NCBI GenBank assembly: GCA_027186245.1
Contig: CP114487.1
Location: 7,497,001 to 7,561,000 of the forward strand
DNA from: Coriaria nepalensis
Taxonomy: Eukaryota > Streptophyta > Magnoliopsida > Cucurbitales > Coriariaceae
Reading direction: 5' to 3'
DNA: 64,000 bases
Positions 33,717 through 47,091 of the stretch are shown piece by piece. Position 1 is the first letter of the stretch. The number at the start of each line of letters is the position of its first letter. Under the pieces are notes generated by a model. The model had not been told where the DNA came from and made no database searches. It saw nothing but the letters and a program-made list of their open reading frames with translations. The position numbers and the translations under genes were made by a program.

Positions 33717-35407
33717 ATGGCGTTGAGAAGGGGAGCAGCATCTTTCTACTTCATGCTCGTGCTGACCCTACTGTGGCTAGACATGAATAGCAGCAGAAAT
33801 AGCGTCCATGCCATGAAACCGGACTACAGGGATGCCCTGGCCAAGTCCATATTATTCTTCCAAGGGCAAAGGTCGGGAAAGCTCCCCCTTAATGCTCAGC
33901 AGATCAAGTGGAGGTCCCACTCTGGTCTCTATGATGGCCAACTTGCCCATGTAACATTCAAATGACTTATTTAATTTGTCTTTTCAATATCATTTTCATT
34001 TTTACCAGAGTACATGGTTTGATTTGAGTTTGTATTGATCAATTTTTGAAGGTGGATTTAACTGGAGGCTACTATGATGCCGGCGACAATGTCAAATTCA
34101 ACTTCCCGATGGCCTTTACGACCACGATGCTTTCATGGAGTGTGCTAGAGTATGGAGGACGAATGGGGGCTCAATTACCGAATGCACAGTCTGCAATCCG
34201 GTGGGGCACAGACTACCTTCTAAAATGTGCTAGGACCACTCCAGGCAAGCTCTATGTTGGAGTGGGCAACCCAAATGTGGACCACAAGTGTTGGGAGAGG
34301 CCTGAGGACATGGACACAGTTCGGTCAGTATATTCTGTCTCTGCAAGCAACCCGGGCTCGGATGTTGCAGGGGAGACTGCTGCTGCATTGGCTGCAGCTT
34401 CTCTCGTTTTCCGGAAAGCCGATTCCAAATACTCGAGGTTGTTATTGAGCACTGCCAAGAAGGTCTTCCAATTTGCAATTCAACACCAAGGCTCTTATAG
34501 TGACTCACTTGGATCGGCCGTCTGTCCATTTTATTGCTCGTATTCCGGATATAAGGTACCATATATAAAAGCTTACTTTGTTCTAATGTTTACACGTATA
34601 TCAACTGATCTATAGTTTAATTAGCTAAAAACTTTGAGCTAAATGACACAGGACGAGCTGTTATGGGGAGCAGCATGGCTTCTAAGAGCAACAAATTATG
34701 CAACATACTTGAACTTCATCAAGTCATTAGGGGCTGACGACGTAACAGACATTTTCAGTTGGGATAACAAATATGCCGGGGCACATGTCCTCCTCGCAAG
34801 GCGTGCATTGCTGAGCAAAGACAACAACCTCGACCAATACCGACAAGGAGCCGAACAATTCATATGTCGGATTTTGCCCAATTCTCCTTCTTCAAGCACA
34901 CAATACACACAAGGAGGCCTAATTTTCAAACTCCCTGAAAGCAACCTCCAATACGTTACTTCCATAACATTCTTACTCACAACCTATTCTAAGTACATGT
35001 CTTCAGCAAAACACAGTTTCAACTGTGGTAACCTCCTAGTCACTTCAGCTACCTTAAAAAGCCTTGCCAAGAAACAAGTGGACTACATATTAGGAGACAA
35101 CCCACTAAGGATGTCGTATATGGTCGGATATGGGCCAAATTACCCGAAAAGAATTCACCACAGAGGATCTTCATTGCCCTCTCTGGCAATTCATCCCCAA
35201 GCAATAAGTTGTGAAGGGGGCTTTGAGCCATTCTTCCATTCATACAATCCAAATCCGAACATTTTAACCGGCGCAATTGTTGGCGGGCCCAACCAGAATG
35301 ATGGGTTCCCAGATGATCGGACGGACTACAGTCATTCAGAGCCTGCCACATACATCAATGCGGCCATTGTAGGACCACTAGCATTCTTTGCGGGGAAGGG
35401 GCACTAA
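33717..35407 (+). CDS. Endo-1,4-beta-glucanase, GH9 class B (3 exons, 497 aa)
   Basis: Exons are 33717-33950, 34052-34555 and 34652-35407, all in phase 0 with GT-AG introns of 101 and 96 bp. A hydrophobic signal peptide (about residues 1-31) is followed directly by one GH9 catalytic domain, with no membrane anchor and no CBM49 tail, so this is a secreted class B enzyme. Catalytic landmarks are present: GGYYDAGDN at residues 83-91 (Asp87, Asp90), [20 protein letters not shown], the histidine motif region YPKRIHHRG, and [13 protein letters not shown] with the proton-donor Glu at about 476. The family cleaves beta-1,4-glucan (amorphous cellulose, some xyloglucan) in the wall during growth, abscission or ripening. 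The frame is intact; which GH9B paralogue cannot be decided here. Confidence 0.95.
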
Positions 35408-37735
35408 TAAACTGATCTATTAATGAATATGCAACTATTAGTCTCCGAAGGGGAATTAGATAAGATTCCGATCATATTAACATATAATATATATGGCCGG
35501 CCAATCTAGCTATGTGCCTGGTTTCTGATCCACTGCTTTTATTGTGAGTATGATTTGGGCAAGAAAAAGACCATCTACTCTCCTTTTTCTAGTATGAGTA
35601 TGTTCAATTGCTCATTAGTTATGTTATAGTTTAGATACCTTCGCAATAATCATAATAGTAGTTTTTTTTATTTTATTCTTCCGCTCTTTCTATTTTATTT
35701 TTTAAATCTATTAAATATTATTATTTATTTCATTAATTTTTTTTTAATAAAATAGTTAAAGGAAGAGATGAAATACAATTAAAATAAGTTTTATTTTGTA
35801 AAATTGATTCTTTAAATTTGAATAATCACCTTAAAAAGTTAAAACTTAAAGTTAAATATAATTAAGTGAGATATTTTTTTAATATACATATTCTTTAAAA
35901 ATATAACTAATTAGTTATCTAATAATCATGAATATATTATCCTTATAAATAATATGAAAAAAAAATATATAGAGAAAACATTAATCAAAATATATATAAG
36001 AAAATGAGGTTACTTATTTCCAGATGAATTTTATTTTACTAATTAAAAAAAAAAAAGAAAAATAAATAATATAAATTTTTATTTCATAATTATTGAATTT
36101 ATTTTCTCATTACTATAATATTTTATGTTTCTTATGAATTTTGAAATTCAAATTTATTTATATAAGATTATAATCTCATTAAATAAAAATTATGGTAAAA
36201 TTATAGTGATTATCAAAATAAAAACTATTATTAGATTTAATTAAAAAAATTAACTTTATTATGGAACTAAAGTATTTTAAGAAGTTATTATAAAATATGG
36301 AATGAAGATATTTTTAAGACGGTAAAATTACCATGTAACATGCTGTAGGAAATTGAAAATACAAATATGATATAATTATATATATATATACTCAACTTTT
36401 ATTATATATTATAATATATAATATGAATATTTAACTAACTTGAAATGAATACTCTTAACTCTACGTTGATTTGATGATCTATATTCAATTTTCCCGGCAA
36501 TAACATGAGGAAGAATGTAGGGCATTCTGGGAAACTGGTACACTACAAGGAACTAGATAAAGCACTCATCTGCTTTATATTTTCTTATTTTAATTATTTA
36601 TTTTCCTAAGATTTTTCTTGGTATTTTTCTGATTCTCAACTGCTGGCCGGACCAAGGCCAACTGGCCTAGACCTCTTCCATTTGGTCCAAAGAAGCGGCG
36701 GAAGAAGAGTTCGGCAGGTGTTGCCATAAAAGTATCACGTAAATCATACATACAAAATTGTCTCGGACGAAAGTAAGAGTGATTTTTAGTTTATAACGGA
36801 CAGAATCAAGGACTACTTCAATCAAAGTAGCTTAGCTTTTTCCTTTCCAAAAGTGTAATTTACATATCAAAAGGGTAGAACACTAAATAAAATGGTTGGC
36901 AAAATTCACAATCTCTACAAACTAAATAAGTAACTATACGTGACAGCTCACTGTCATTACACTACAATTAATTAGGTACGATGAGATTTCCAATAAATAG
37001 AGGCTGGCCGTCCATTGACATAAGAAATTACAATCAGTTCCTTGAACATGGAATCGATTTGTAGGGCTGACCAACTGTATCCATGAACCACTCAGCCAGT
37101 CCACCCAACCTAAGCCAACATTACCTATACCCTACCCAAACGACCGATGAGATCGCTTTGTCTAAGACCATCCAAAGTCTTTGCCACCTCAGCCTAGAGG
37201 CATGCTGAGCAGCCACCTCAGCCTAGAGACAAAGGGGGGAAAACCAAATACACTCAAAGCAGATGCAGTTATTAAAATTAAGTTCTCAATAGGACCCATG
37301 ATCCAGACCTTGGGAGGCAGTATGTGTAAACCACATTTGTCGATTAATAAGTCACGGGGGCGGGGGAAGAGAACAATCTATACAACAGATACACAAAGAA
37401 GAGAAGCTCTCTAAAATTTAAAGAGCAACTTACTTTCAAACTTTTAGGTTCATGCTAATAAAAGAAAAGATCTTTATAATTTTGAAATACAAACTACAAT
37501 ACTTCTATCGGAGAATCAAAACCTAGCATAAATACACCTGGGTGGGTCCACCTAAGAGATGGCATACCAATAATGCACACTAGCTTTTCCTACGGAACAT
37601 CTTACACAGATCTAGAGTTCCTATCAAATACCACTTCATACATTAAGATCGCTTGAAGACACCAACTGAGAGATGGAGCTCTAGAAACTTAGTTCAAATA
37701 TTCAAAAGCGGGATATGACATTGGGCTGCTAGTAT
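35408..37735. other. AT-rich intergenic region, then probable 3' flank of the RRM gene
   Basis: 35640-36450 is very AT-rich with no feature. 36900-37735 has more mixed composition and may be the long 3' UTR of the minus-strand RRM gene. It holds a 17-bp direct repeat, GCCACCTCAGCCTAGAG, at about 37181-37197 and 37214-37228. The open frame at 37181-37414 is unsupported. Confidence 0.4.
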
Positions 37736-39230
37736 CTAGCGGTGTGACCTATAACGGCTAGTATCACAAACTCTTCGACTGTAATTGTTGCCATTGAAAT
37801 TTGATCCATACCCATTAGATTGATTAATTACACCAGGGTGTAGAGGCACTGATAAAAAAACAGGGTTTTTGGCAAGTAAGAAAATGCAAAGGCATTATAA
37901 TAATCATACTTAAGAGGCAAAATAATAAGCATGTATGAAATGAAGAAAAGAAGTAAAAAAACTGGAAACTACATCAGATAAAGAAAATAAAGCAAGGGAG
38001 GCTAATCACCTTCCGAATAGTTTGATGAATAAGCTGCAAACCGGCTAGATGTTGATAATTTAGTACTGTGTTGAGATATATCCATATAATTACTTTGTAC
38101 GGAGAGAGACCTTGGTTGACTAGGTACTTTTGATGTGGGAGCAATTCCACTGATGTTACTTGGTGAGGGCTTGTCTTTCCCAGATATCTGTTTAGCAATA
38201 AAACAGAATAGGCTAGTTTAAGATAAAAAGGAGCAAAATCTGATAGATAGCAAAATTCCTTCAAATAATGAGCCAAGCTAAAGAAAGATACGCACTGCAA
38301 ATTTCAGGGACCGATTGTAAAGAGTAACAAGACCAGCAAAAAGCTTCACGGCATACTCCGCAATTTCTTCTGTTTCATATTCTGCAAAGGCATAGCCTTT
38401 ATGCTTGTCTGTTTCTCTGTCTCGAGGAATGTGCAAGTCTACAAGCCGGCCCGCTTGAATTAGAATATCATACAGAACCCTATCTGTGACCCTTTCATCT
38501 AAATTCCCTACAGAAACCAAATATTGTAACCAAGTCAGGGCTTTATTTCCACATAATGAGCGTATGATACGATGATACAAATTGAGTTCGAACTACTATA
38601 ATCTATTTATAATGAATGTAACACTGTTAAGTTTTAAACTTTTCTTAAGCAATAAAAGTAGCCTCACGATCTGGTTTTTCTTTTCTTCTGCTTTCTTTAC
38701 AAGATATAGAATTTCAAATTGAATGTTTCTAATATATTCTAAGCCTGGATAATATTCTTCTCTGTAATAATTTCTGCTAGCTAGTCCATGTGAGTAATGA
38801 GAAGAGAAGCGAAAAGGCATTGAGAAGAAACACGGAACTACTAACCTATTACAACATCATATACCAATTGAAACCCTTGACCTAATTTTATCGACAAAAG
38901 AAACTCAACTATGATTATCGAAGCTGTAGTTCTAATTAACTTATGAAAACCCTAATCCGAATAATACGAGCTAGATGTTTCAAAAGGGGACGTAATTTGT
39001 ATCTTCCTTTGCTTGAAAAGAAAGGATTTAATTTCCAGATACTGTATCCTCCAGCAACAAAGAGATTCGCTAACAGAACCGAATTTCATACCAGAAACTT
39101 TTCCGCGAAAATTTCGTCGGACCGAAAGAGAGAGTAGACGGGAAAGAGGGAAAGAGGTGGATTAGAGAATAGAGTTGCAAGGGTTAAACTTACCAACATA
39201 TACAGTGCTGCTATTTGATCGTGCTGCCAT
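37736..39230 (-). CDS. Small RRM RNA-binding protein, SF3B4/SAP49-like RRM (4 exons, 179 aa)
   Basis: Minus-strand exons: 39194-39230, 38296-38507, 38010-38187 and 37736-37848. Phases match at every join. A short N-terminus leads straight into one RRM: RNP2 is VYVGNL (residues 10-15) and RNP1 is KGYAFAEY (49-56). DERVTDRVLYDILIQAG between them resembles RRM1 of SF3B4/SAP49. The rest is a low-complexity S/N/G/Y-rich tail ending in an arginine-rich stretch (YRSHR). It is much shorter than SF3B4 and has only one RRM, so it is better called a SAP49-related small RNA-binding protein, probably nuclear. The last exon was found only from splice phase and acceptor; the open frames at 38596-38820 and 38943-39137 are not exons. 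Confidence 0.82.
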
Positions 39231-39310
39231 GATTGAACTTCAGAAGATACAGAGCCAGCGAACCTTACACGAACCGTCGCAGTACAACTCCAAAAGCGAC
39301 CTCAGTCCTT

Positions 39311-39849
39311 TTTAGGAATATTAGGAAACTCGCAAAATTTAACATAATAGATTATAGATGAGATAATTATAATAATTTTTTAGTTTCTAATTTTAATTAT
39401 TATAAATATTTGAAGTATTTTTTTCTAATTATAATAAATATTTTATTTTAAAATTTTAATTAATAATAAATTTCATAATCTTATATAAAATAATTTAAAT
39501 TTATAAAATTCTCCAAAAGAATTTTATTATTTAAGTTTTTAGTTTCAAATTTTTATTTTCACTTTTAATCAAATTTAATTTTTAAATTAATTTTTTATCT
39601 CTATACTTATTCACTATCATCTTTATAAATTTTTTTACGAAAGTATTTTAAAATTTTTAATTGGACAATTTAAAAATTTTATATTCATTTTTAAATTGAT
39701 TTAGATATTTGAACTAACATTCAAATTTCACTGAACATTAAGAAAAATAAGGATTCTTCGGCGGTGGTGAAAGGGTGTAAAGATGGAAAATAGGGTGAAC
39801 CGTTGAATATAAAATATTATAAATGAAGGTTGTGAGTGATTAAGATGAT
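39311..39849. other. AT-rich intergenic region, no gene
   Basis: Upstream of the RRM gene; strongly AT-rich with no recognisable repeat or open frame. Confidence 0.5.
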
Positions 39850-41250
39850 ATCGCTTTCTTATTTGAAAAGAGATCCTATGAATTATATTCTTTATTGAAT
39901 AATAAATCTTTACAAAGTAGTATGATATGAAATGAGTTTTAATAAATTTATTGTCAATATTTATTAAAAATATAATAATTCATATGATTTTTCTATTAAG
40001 ATTTAATAGTCAAATCATATTCTAAGATAAATTGGGATGGATCATTTACAATAAATACATATTCACAATAGGTTTTTTTGGAAGATAATAACTTCTCATC
40101 TTCCGAGTATTCTTGACACTTTACTCGAAGTTAATCTTGACATGAAGGAATATTTTATTTAATTATGAGATGATTAAGTTAACTATTTTATTTAAAATGT
40201 GTTTTAAATTAAATAAATTTAATTGTGAATTAAATAAAATCGTAAAGTGTTATGAAATCATTTTACTAGTGTGATGTAGAACTTAATTAGTCACATACAT
40301 AAGATTCAATAGTAATTCAGTTTAGATTCATTGGAGAAAATGAAAAATATACAATTTCCATTTTAAGGGTAAAATGGTAATTTGACTAAATAATTTTACG
40401 ATAAGGGCAAAATAATAATTATTAATTTGTTAAATCTAATGTCATAGTTATGCTAGCAAAATTAAGTATGATATTAATTTAATTAAAAATTAATAAATTA
40501 CATATAAACTTTTATTTAGTTATAAAAAGGTCTTAAGGTGTGTATTAACAATTAGGCATTAAAGAGTTAATAGGCTAAATTATTAATTATATTTTTTTAA
40601 ACCAATTTAATCAAAGAGTTGATTAAAATGCATGGGCTATTGAACTATGGAGTTACTGGGCATGCTAAGTGGGTTATAACTCATTGTTTTCTTAATCGGG
40701 TTAAATAAACTTTTGACTATTAGCAAGTAATGAGGTCAAAATAGCAGGTTGACTTTTAAGAAACTTAAGACCTAATATAATATTATAAATACCCTATTAG
40801 GGTTGGCCGAAAATCACAAGAAGTACTCTGCTCCTCCCTTTGGCTGAAACCTAGTATGAGAGAGCTAGATTTTTCTCATCTCTTTTTTATGAGTCTTTTA
40901 ATTCATGAGTTGAATATTTAGGTAGAAAATAAAATGATTGAACCATATCATGTGAATAACATTTAGCGGATGAATATGTAGACATCTATTTTTCCCTACA
41001 ATTCGAATTGTAAAGAGGAAGTTGAATTCGTTCGCAAGCATCAATTTGCTCGTCAAGATTGGTAACTATTTTCCTAATCTTGAATTTTAATTATACAGGT
41101 TTAACTGTGTTTTTTATAAAATCATTGCATATGTGATATATAATTGTTGTATGACAATTCTTAGAGTCTGGATTTTTGTTGTTAATTTAGGATTAGATCC
41201 GAAAATTTTAAAATAATTATTTTCGATGATTGTATGCATAAATTCCTAAT
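39850..41250 (+). repeat. Truncated LTR of the 13-16 kb copia family
   Basis: From CCTATGAATTATATTC onward this is similar, over more than 1 kb with indels, to about 15305-16440 of the other LTR. The 5' part of the LTR (some 670 bp there) is missing. The right end ...AAATTCCTAATA resembles a decayed ...CCTAACA LTR terminus. No internal copia sequence follows, so it is a partial solo LTR or a truncated remnant. Confidence 0.65.
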
Positions 41251-42095
41251 AAGGCTCTCCCTTGAAGCATCGTAGGGAGCTGGAGTGGGGGACCCTCCTT
41301 CTTCTCCCTCTCTTTTCTCTTGTTATTGAGAGTTCTTACCTCCAAGATGTTTCGTTTCCAAGTTTAGTTTGGTGGTGTGCTAGATCTGCTAGCGGTTTAG
41401 TGGTGTTTTAGATCTTAGATATGTTTGCCTATTTTTGCTTAGTGTTTGTTCCAGCTCATAGATCTAGTGTTGGTATTTCAGTTTTCTTAGCTAGTTTTGT
41501 TTCCCTTTAGTGGATCGTTTTGGTTTTTCAGAGAGTTTGGACGGAGAAAATTTTGGATGATGGTAGTTGTTTTGGTGGTTGTCAAAGAGAATTGGTTGGT
41601 CTTTGGTAGATCTATTTTTGTACTAATCAATAGATCAACAGTTTGGGTCATTGGATGTGTTATTGCCAGCACAAATCAAGAGATGTGTCCAAAATTTGGA
41701 TGTGTATCTTTACTTTCATCTCCCTTTAGTTTGTTTATGGGTCGTGGTTCTTATGAGTTTCATGTGTTTTTTATGCCTTCTAAGAGGCTAAGTGCAAGTT
41801 GTAAAATTATGATATTTTCTCCCTTAACTGGATGTCTGATTGGTTATGCTGGGATCTTTCGAATGATGCTTTTTCTGAAGAAAAAAAAAATGAAGCTGAT
41901 GGGATTTACTTCTTTTTTTTTTTTTTTTGGAAGTTAACGATTTACTTTTTGTATTGGTCTCGTTTGCTTTGTTATGATTTGTTGTAGTCTGGCTTTTTTG
42001 TTGTCCTTTTTTTCCCCTTTAGGCCAGATTTTTTGTGAGTTAGTATTATTCTTTTACTTAATAAAATCTTCTTTTGGCAAAAAATAAAATAATAA
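41251..42095 (+). mobile_element. LINE-like 3' end with A-rich tail
   Basis: A G/T-rich stretch with few open frames ends in TTTTACTTAATAAAATC and then an A-rich tail (about 42078-42098), the style of plant L1-type LINE 3' UTRs. No RT or endonuclease domain is left. It directly abuts the truncated LTR. Other retrotransposed transcripts could look similar. Confidence 0.4.
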
Positions 42096-42555
42096 TAAAG
42101 TAATGATTAGACATGGATAAATTACTCATAAGTATAAAAAGGCATAAATCAAGTTAAAAAGACTAACTAAATAATTTTTATAAATTTATTCATATGTGAT
42201 CTCCAATTTTTAGTCTCTATATAGTTAAAATGAGACTTTTTAGTCCCTCTGATCGTTTTGCATAAATTGATGTGATACGCTGACATAGCAACTAAGTTAT
42301 TAGAAAACTTTATTTACTAATATTTTATTATTTATATTTTTCTCTTTTATTAATTTATTATTTTCTTTTATATTCTAATTTTTTTTAAGGAAAAAAAAAA
42401 CATAACCTATTCCAATTTCGCGAAATCATGGAAAAAAAAAGCTTAAAATGATCATGCTTTTTTGCAAGAAAAATTAATTGAAACGATCTGATTTCTTTGT
42501 GAGATACCCAAATTAAATCAATTATTTGTGAGAAATCTGATCGAATTGATATAAT

Positions 42556-42839
42556 TGACAAACTTAGAGTCTTTTTGGGGTGAATTGAATGTTGCAACAA
42601 AATGAGTATTTCAACCCCTTATATGGACAAAATACAAGCTGATATGAAAAGAATTCAACCTAATTTTCAGCCTCTAAAGTATCTAAACTACCGTATATAA
42701 ATTTATCTAAATATAGCCTATAACTAGTATATCCTAATTAAGGAGAGAATAATATATTTACAACTATAAAAGATAGTTGTCAAAGTTGTACAAGGCATAT
42801 AAACTACCGGCTTTAAATGTCAAGCTAATTCCTTTGACA
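42556..42839 (-). repeat. 3' LTR of the copia element
   Basis: Starts TGACAAACTTAGAG and ends CCTTTGACA on the plus strand. It matches 46836-47091, with about 28 bp of extra sequence. Confidence 0.88.
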
Positions 42840-43057
42840 TTCCCCCTCAAATTAATGTTGGTAAATCTACAAGCATCAATTTGCTAACAAGGAAATTATG
42901 GTGCTAACATTGCATGGATTTGGGGAAGATATTTATGATATGTAGAGTGGTGGAGATATACGGTAGGTTGACACCTGATGGTCATAGGCTTCCTTAATTG
43001 AGTGGAGTCAACCTCTATGTGTTTCGTGCATTCGTGGTAAATAAGGTTAGCATCAAT

Positions 43058-44200
43058 TTAGATGGTGTTAATGTTGTCAGCAAGTAGTGGAGTGATTGAA
43101 CTAAGGGGGAAACCAAGCTCTATGAGGAGACCATGCAGCCAAATGATCTCGGAGTATGTAGTAGATATGGCATGGTACTTCGCCACTGTGGATGACTTTG
43201 AGACATAGTCATGCTTTTTCCATTTCCAAGAGATAAGAGCATCACTAAGAAACATACATCATTCGGTGGTAGATTTCCAAACTTCAGGGTAGTTAACCCA
43301 GTTAGCGTCACTATAGGCTCTTAGCTAAAGTGAAAAACTAGTATGGAAGAATAAGCCATGACTAGGTATGCCAACGATGTCGGGAATGATGCATCATACT
43401 ACAAATATATGGAGATGTTGAGGGTGTGGACAAGATAAGAGATGTTTGGTATTTTAATGGTTACATAGATAAGACTACTAACCAATTTCTGATAAAAAGT
43501 AAGATCTCATTCGTCACGTCAATATTTCAAACTAAGTTCCATGATACACCTCTTAACCCCACAAAGTACATGAGTTGACCCAGGTCTTTCATATGGAAAG
43601 TAGAATGTAATAATGTCTGCATTCACCTCTATATCAGAACTAGTGATAATGATATCGTGCACATAAAAAAGGAGGACAATTATGCCCTTAGATATCCTTC
43701 ATAGAAAAAGGGATGAGTCATACTGACTTTAAGTAAAGTGAAGGAGATTGGATCGAAACTTTTCAAATCATACTCTCGGTACCTGCTTCAAACCATACAA
43801 AAAACATTTCAGTTTGCAAACATTATTAAGTGAGAAAGAAGGCATATCGAAGGGAAGTTTCAAGTAAACTTCATCCATGAGACCTTTATGTTGGAACACG
43901 TCCTTTAAATCCATTTGATGTAAATGCCATAATTGAGATACAACAAGGGCGAGTATGGTCCTTACGGTGGCTTAGTAATTAGGGCAAAGGTCTCATCGTA
44001 GTATAGATCATATTCTTGTCTGTTACCAAGAACCACTAATCGAGCCTTGTGTCGGTCTATGAACACATCATAATGAAGCTTGATAGAAAACACAAACTTA
44101 CTACTAAGGGTTTTCACAAATGGGGGACATGAAACAACATCGTAGGTTTGGTTTTCTTCAAGTGCGAGAAGTTTTGTTTCAATAGTTTTCTAACAACACT
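43058..44200 (-). pseudogene. Copia RT and RNase H region, broken
   Basis: 43058-43255 reads as copia RNase H (ISWKWKKHDYVSKSSTVAKYHA, WLHGLLIELG). RT lies at about 43400-44180, with the catalytic box changed to YVHD. Frames are interrupted repeatedly. Confidence 0.8.
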
Positions 44201-44572
44201 CGTGCTCCATTGCATTTTTATAAAATGAGGGAATAGGAATATAAGATAAGGTGGTTGTTAAGGATGAAGGGAGAGTGAAACCACACCTATCTCTTAGGTG
44301 TACAAACCTAAGTACTGTGTCTGAGAGGAGCAGGTGCAGTTGTTGGAATAGGATCAACAGTCGGGGAATGAGCTTGAGGGGGCTTAGGAGGTGCAAAAGT
44401 GTTTGGATGTGGTGGAGGAGCATCTTTGATACATAGGCTTAGAAGGGATGAGATCTATAGAAGAGTTAGTAAACATAGGAAAAATAGAAAATGAAGGAGA
44501 AATGGAATCATAGTAAGTGGAAAAAAAATATTGATTTTCTAGAAAAATCACAAATCTATAAACTTGAATGCG

Positions 44573-46480
44573 TTATAAATTTGAATCATAGCAAAGAAAA
44601 CCTTTGTGGTGTACCAAATATCCGAGGAAAGCATAGTTGATTGACCGAGTGTCCAGTTTTGTGCATTCATATGCAGGAAGATGAATATAGTATACACAAC
44701 CAAAGGTATGAAGGTTAGAATAATTTAGAGTGCAACTAAATAATTGAGTGAAAGGAGAGTTGTGGTTCAATGAGGGAGAAGACAATCTGTTGATAAGGTG
44801 GACAATAATAGATAGAGTTTCACACTAGAATCATGAAGGCATGAACGACTCAAACATGAGGGTGCAGACAACATTGAAAAGGTGATAGTTCTTTCTTTTT
44901 GCCACTTCATTTTGTTGAGGGGTTGAAAGATAATACCGTTGAGAGATTTTTCCATTATTTTGTATAAATTCTTGAAACAAATGAGACCTCATGTACTCAC
45001 CCTCATTGTCAAAGCGAAGGATTTAGATATTGGTAGGAAAGTAGGTCTGAATATATGCATGAAAAATCTTTAAAATAGAAAATACTTCATCTTTAGAATG
45101 TATGAAATAAATCTAGGTGAAACAACTATAGTCGCAAATAAAAGTAACATATAATTAGTATGAGAAGTAACCGGTGCCATACCCCACACATCACTGTGTA
45201 TCAAATCAAAAGGTTAGATGTCATGTGGTGTGTGAATAGACAAATGGCAGGATTTTACTTTTGCCAAGCCTACAAGAATCACAATCAAATTAAACAGAAC
45301 TAAGAGATGGGTATTCTTTATTCCCAAGAAAACAAATTTCAGCAAATCATGAAGTATATAAGAGTTTGGATGTCCGATATATTTATTTCATGCTTGGTAA
45401 TCAACACAAACATAATTACAAGAGACAAAGGAATTTGGGGAGGAAAAAGATGTCATACTTTAGGCCCCCTCGCAACCATCTTCCATAATTGCTGATCCTA
45501 CACAACACAAGCAGATTAAAAAAATTCCACTTAACAATCATTATTAACCAACTGATCAAAAAAAAAAAAAAAACAAGATTTGTGATAAGGCCATGAGATA
45601 CTAAGACATTGGTTAGAGAGGGAGAAACTTCACTAGTGGTCGTGATATGTAAATGGTTGTCATCAATAGTATGAATTTTGAGATTTGCAACGTATTAGTT
45701 TACATTGGTAAAAGAATTAGCATTATTTGTCATATGATGGGAAGTCTTGGAATTAAAGTACCAAGAAGATGATATAGAGAAGGGTTTACCTGAGAGTCCT
45801 AAAGCTAAAAATGCTGAAATAATCATTTGTTGAATTATTTCAGGAGTCACAAGTTAGATAGGAACAATAGTACTTTATGTCAGCGGTGCTATATCCACAC
45901 AACTACCAATATTAGAAGAGATAACTAAAGCAGTATATGCTATGTCATATCTCTTAAGGGGTCAAGTAGGACATTTTTTGATGATACAACTATCTTTTTG
46001 CAATAGCTACATATTTTTTGGGACAATTTATAGCATAATGGCAACTCTCTTACAATAGAAGCACTAAACAATGCTCATGTCTCTGCCTCTTGGCTAACCT
46101 TGTACTGCATAGGTCACAGGAACAAATGTGAATCTCCATTATTCCACGGTGGTTTGAGTGAGAAGGTGCTGCTCTTTACGAAGTAGATCATTGAGGCATG
46201 CATCCAATGAGGGGACATATTCTTGGTTCATGAGATTGGATCAGAAGCCTTCGAATTCATGTCTCAAATTCATTAGAAATTGATCTTTCTTAGTAGTTTC
46301 GTGGACAAATTGAATTGAAATAAGATCTTCGGAAGGTAAGATATTTTTTCAGTGTATTCAACCCAGAGATTAGTGAAACTAGAATAAAAATCAGAGATAG
46401 AGAGATTATCCTATTAGAGAGCGACCAATTCATGTTCAAGCTAGAACTAATGAGTAGTGTTCTGTTGGCCATATATCTTC
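44573..46480 (-). pseudogene. Copia gag and integrase region, broken
   Basis: 44573-44785 is the end of integrase and the linker typical of copia (NLHTFGCVYYIHLP, AFLGYLVHHKGF). Integrase core lies upstream of it to about 45300. Gag with its zinc knuckle lies at about 45800-46480 and matches the element at the left edge of the window. Confidence 0.75.
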
Positions 46481-46835
46481 TTTAGGTAGGTCCAGATCTT
46501 AGTTGCGGTTTGGGTGGGCCGAAGGCTTAAGATGATGTTGGGTTTAATATATCCTAGAATCCATGCCATGACTTTAGCATATTTGACTTCCCACTTCACA
46601 TACTAATCCTCGTCTTTGTCGGGAGCAGGGTTGCTTCCATCAACATGTTCTTACAGTTCCTTCTTACCTTTGACAAAATTTTTGAAGTGGAATGCTCACG
46701 CTGAGTAGTTTTTCTCATTTAAACAAATCATGATGACATCAGACTTGTATGAAGACACGAGGCTAAGAAAACTTGATTAAGAATAACCGAGAGTAAGGGA
46801 TTGATTGAGAATTCAGAATTGCATCTCTGATATCA

Positions 46836-47091
46836 TGACAAACTTAGAATATTTTTAGGGTGAATTAAATGTTGCAGCAAAATAAGTATTTCAGCTCATA
46901 TATGGAAAGAATACATGCAGATTTTAAGCCCTTAACGTAGCTAACTACTATATTTATATATGCCTAAATATAGCCTATATCTAGTATATCCTAATTAAGG
47001 AGAGAATAAAATATTTACAACTATAGAAAATAGTTGTCAAAATCTATACAAGAATTTGTTGGCTTTAAATGTCTAGATAATTCATTTGACA
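46836..47091 (-). repeat. 5' LTR of the copia element
   Basis: Starts TGACAAACTTAGAA and ends CATTTGACA on the plus strand. The primer binding site lies directly to its left. Confidence 0.88.

Larger units (their letters stand above)
42556..47091 (-). mobile_element. Ty1/copia element with both LTRs, decayed (about 4.5 kb)
   Basis: LTRs at 42556-42839 and 46836-47091 bound an internal region read on the minus strand. The primer site is GTATCAGAG-like (TGATATCAGAGATGC, 46821-46835). Gag zinc-knuckle, integrase, RT and RNase H follow, and the polypurine tract TTGAGGGGGAA lies at 42840-42850. Order and motifs are copia. RT has YVHD in place of YVDD (about 43650-43661). Flanks ATAAT and CCAAT share only three of five bases, so the target duplication is decayed. 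Numerous stops show a long-dead copy. Confidence 0.9.

Noticed and set aside
38596..39137. Open frames between the first two exons of the RRM gene
   Set aside because: The donor at 39194 and the acceptor at 38508 join in phase; the frames between show no conserved motif.
41497..41937. 146-codon open frame MFPFSGSFWFF...
   Set aside because: Lies in the G/T-rich LINE-like tail; the composition alone gives F/V/G-rich open frames.
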